A DNA stretch of 7,755 nucleotides, taken from Pseudomonadota bacterium (lineage in GTDB: Bacteria; Pseudomonadota; Gammaproteobacteria; Xanthomonadales; Xanthomonadaceae). The notes beneath the pieces were generated by a model. It saw only the letters and a list, made by a program, of their open reading frames with translations. It searched no databases and had not been told where the DNA came from. The stretch spans positions 1-7,755 of the forward strand of contig JAFAEU010000357.1 of the NCBI GenBank assembly GCA_023423855.1. The letters are read 5' to 3'. Made by a program: the position numbers and the translations under genes. Below are positions 6,794 to 7,755 of the stretch, piece by piece; the first letter of the stretch is position 1, and every line of letters starts with the position of its first letter.

Positions 6794-7123
6794 ACGAACA
6801 AGCAGCCTGCCACGTACATTCCGGCCAGCGGACGGAATGGCACTCTTTGCGTCGGCGTCACCAGCGATCCGATCGGACGCGTATGGCAGCATCGCAACCA
6901 TCTGGCGCCGGGATTCACGGACCGGTACAGAGTCACCCGGCTCGCTTGGTACGAGGTGCATGACGCAATGGAGGCCGCCATCACGCGGGAGAAGCAGCTC
7001 AAGAAATGGAGCCGGGCCTGGAAGATCCGTCTGGTGGAGGAGTCCAATCCCTACTGGAACGATCTGTGGCCATCGCTGATCGGCGAAAGCCAAGACACTG
7101 GATCCCCGCCTTCGCGGGGATGA
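6794..7123 (+). pseudogene. Small GIY-YIG (URI-type) nuclease-domain protein, start codon lost
   Basis: An uninterrupted frame of 110 codons reading TNKQPATYIPASGRNGTLCV and onward resembles the small single-domain GIY-YIG proteins common in these bacteria, which typically read as MNKQPAVYILAS..GTLYVGVTSD (from memory of the family). Visible: the first motif Tyr (Y8), R29 in GRVWQHR, the catalytic-type Glu E66 in REKQLKKW, and N85 in ESNPYWNDLW. Missing: the ATG is ACG, and no ATG, GTG, TTG or CTG occurs in frame between the kynU stop and there. The usual Tyr of the second motif is Cys (C19), and Pro stands at 10 and 26 where Leu is usual. These differences all fit T-to-C or A-to-G transitions. 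The last dozen codons and the TGA come from the right flanking repeat. GC is visibly lower (about 55-63% in sampled lines against about 73% in kynU), a sign of different origin. ACG might still allow weak initiation. Confidence 0.72.
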
Positions 7124-7125
7124 CG
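7092..7125 (-). repeat. Right inverted hairpin repeat flanking the GIY-YIG remnant
   Basis: Reverse-complement partner of the element at 6738-6771, identical at 32 of 34 positions. Its hairpin arms are 7102-7109 and 7114-7121 with loop CTTC. It supplies the final codons and the stop of the GIY-YIG frame (TGA 7121-7123) and ends seven bases before the kmo ATG. It therefore also forms the whole immediate leader of kmo. Confidence 0.85.
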
Positions 7126-7132
7126 AACCAAG

Positions 7133-7755
7133 ATGAACGAACGTCCACGCATCACCATCATCGGCGCCGGCCTCGCCGGCACGCTGCTTGCGACCCTGCT
7201 GGCGCAGCGCGGCTGGAAGGTCGAGGTGTTCGAGCGTCGCGGCGATCCACGCGTGTTCGGCTATGCCGGTGGGCGCTCGATCAACCTCGCGCTCACCGAG
7301 CGCGGCCTGCACGCGCTGCGGCAGGCCGGCGCGGACCTGGGCGTGATGCGGCAGGCGGTGATGATGCGCGGGCGCATGGTGCACCCGCTGGATGGCGAGC
7401 CGGAGCTGCAGCGCTACGGACGCGACGACAGCGAGGTGATCTGGTCGATCAACCGCGGCGAGCTGAACATCGTGCTGATCGAGGCCGCGGAGGCCGCCGG
7501 CGCGACCCTGCATTTCGACCGCCGTCTGGAGAGCGTCGACTTCGACGCCGGCAACTTCCTGGTCAAGGGCGAGGGCCACGAGGAGACCCGCCACTTCGAC
7601 ACGCTGGTCGGCGCCGATGGCGCGGGTTCGACCCTGCGCGCGCAGATGATGCGCAGGCTCGACCTCGGCGAGCGCACCGAATGGCTGGACCACGGCTACA
7701 AGGAGCTGGAGATCCCGCCCGGCCCCGGCGGCAGCTTCCGCATCGAGCCCAACGC
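7133..7755 (+). CDS. kmo: Kynurenine 3-monooxygenase, 5' part
   Basis: The first 207 codons of an FAD- and NAD(P)H-dependent hydroxylase that converts L-kynurenine to 3-hydroxykynurenine; the gene runs off the window at 7755 (full enzymes are about 450 aa). Seen: the FAD dinucleotide motif G11-A-G13-L-A-G16, the E34 ribose ligand at the end of the second strand (VFERR), GGRSINLALTERG (47-59), and the conserved GADG motif (160-163) of group A flavin hydroxylases. R81 and Y95 have the 14-residue spacing of the substrate-binding Arg/Tyr pair of P. fluorescens KMO (R84, Y98). ATG 7133 is the only possible start because an in-frame TGA lies at 7121-7123. No Shine-Dalgarno is seen, and a repeat hairpin ends 11 bases upstream. 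It presumably depends on transcription from kynU through 417 bp of inserted sequence. Confidence 0.95.
   Translation, partial: MNERPRITIIGAGLAGTLLATLLAQRGWKVEVFERRGDPRVFGYAGGRSINLALTERGLHALRQAGADLGVMRQAVMMRGRMVHPLDGEPELQRYGRDDSEVIWSINRGELNIVLIEAAEAAGATLHFDRRLESVDFDAGNFLVKGEGHEETRHFDTLVGADGAGSTLRAQMMRRLDLGERTEWLDHGYKELEIPPGPGGSFRIEPN

Noticed and set aside
3853..6963. Very long + strand open frame of about 1,036 codons
   Set aside because: It is out of frame with nbaD and kynU and antisense to the M23 gene, has Arg/Pro/Ala-rich composition without domains, and reflects the rarity of stop codons at this GC content.
26..7125. CRISPR array
   Set aside because: The three related hairpins are dispersed, in different orientations and without regular spacers; they are REP-like repeats.
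6716..7132. Target-site duplication around the GIY-YIG element
   Set aside because: Bases outside the left repeat (GCCGTTCC) and right repeat (AACCAAG) show no direct repeat, so a classical transposon insertion cannot be claimed.

Overview
This 7.8 kb window is high-GC DNA (about 70% in the genes). It carries most of a tryptophan/kynurenine catabolic cluster. Very high GC, leaderless-looking promoters, and intergenic hairpin repeats of the 'CGTCATCCCCGC...GCGGGGATGACG' and 'CCCTCCCCCGC...GCGGGGGAGGG' kinds suggest a gammaproteobacterium of the Xanthomonadaceae/Lysobacteraceae (Lysobacter- or Luteimonas-like). That placement is inference from style, not from a marker gene.

Layout. Positions 1-114 hold a perfect 14-bp hairpin repeat and no gene. 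From 115 to 4291 five + strand genes are packed as one likely operon: 2-aminomuconate semialdehyde dehydrogenase (nbaE-like), a beta-carbonic anhydrase (can), a RidA-family 2-aminomuconate deaminase (nbaF-like), 3-hydroxyanthranilate 3,4-dioxygenase (nbaC) and ACMS decarboxylase (nbaD). A convergent - strand gene at 4312-5334 encodes a four-helix membrane-anchored M23 metallopeptidase unrelated to the pathway. Divergent from it, kynureninase (kynU, 5444-6715) starts a second + strand block. A 417-bp gap follows, filled by a small GIY-YIG nuclease reading frame that has lost its ATG and is bracketed by inverted copies of a 34-nt hairpin repeat. Kynurenine 3-monooxygenase (kmo) begins at 7133 and runs off the right edge.

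How the genes work together. Kmo makes 3-hydroxykynurenine, KynU cleaves it to 3-hydroxyanthranilate plus alanine, NbaC opens the ring to ACMS, NbaD decarboxylates ACMS to 2-aminomuconate semialdehyde, NbaE oxidises that to 2-aminomuconate, and NbaF deaminates it to 4-oxalocrotonate. The steps run roughly right to left across the window. Tryptophan dioxygenase, kynurenine formamidase and the enzymes below 4-oxalocrotonate are not here. NbaD directs flux away from quinolinate/NAD and toward catabolism.

Most worth a second look: the repeat-bracketed GIY-YIG element with an ACG in place of its start codon and a compensatory base-pair change between its two flanking hairpins; a hairpin repeat that has become the C-terminus of the deaminase; two SD-less genes (can and kynU) whose -10-like boxes sit at the same leaderless spacing; and the carbonic anhydrase embedded among decarboxylating-pathway genes.
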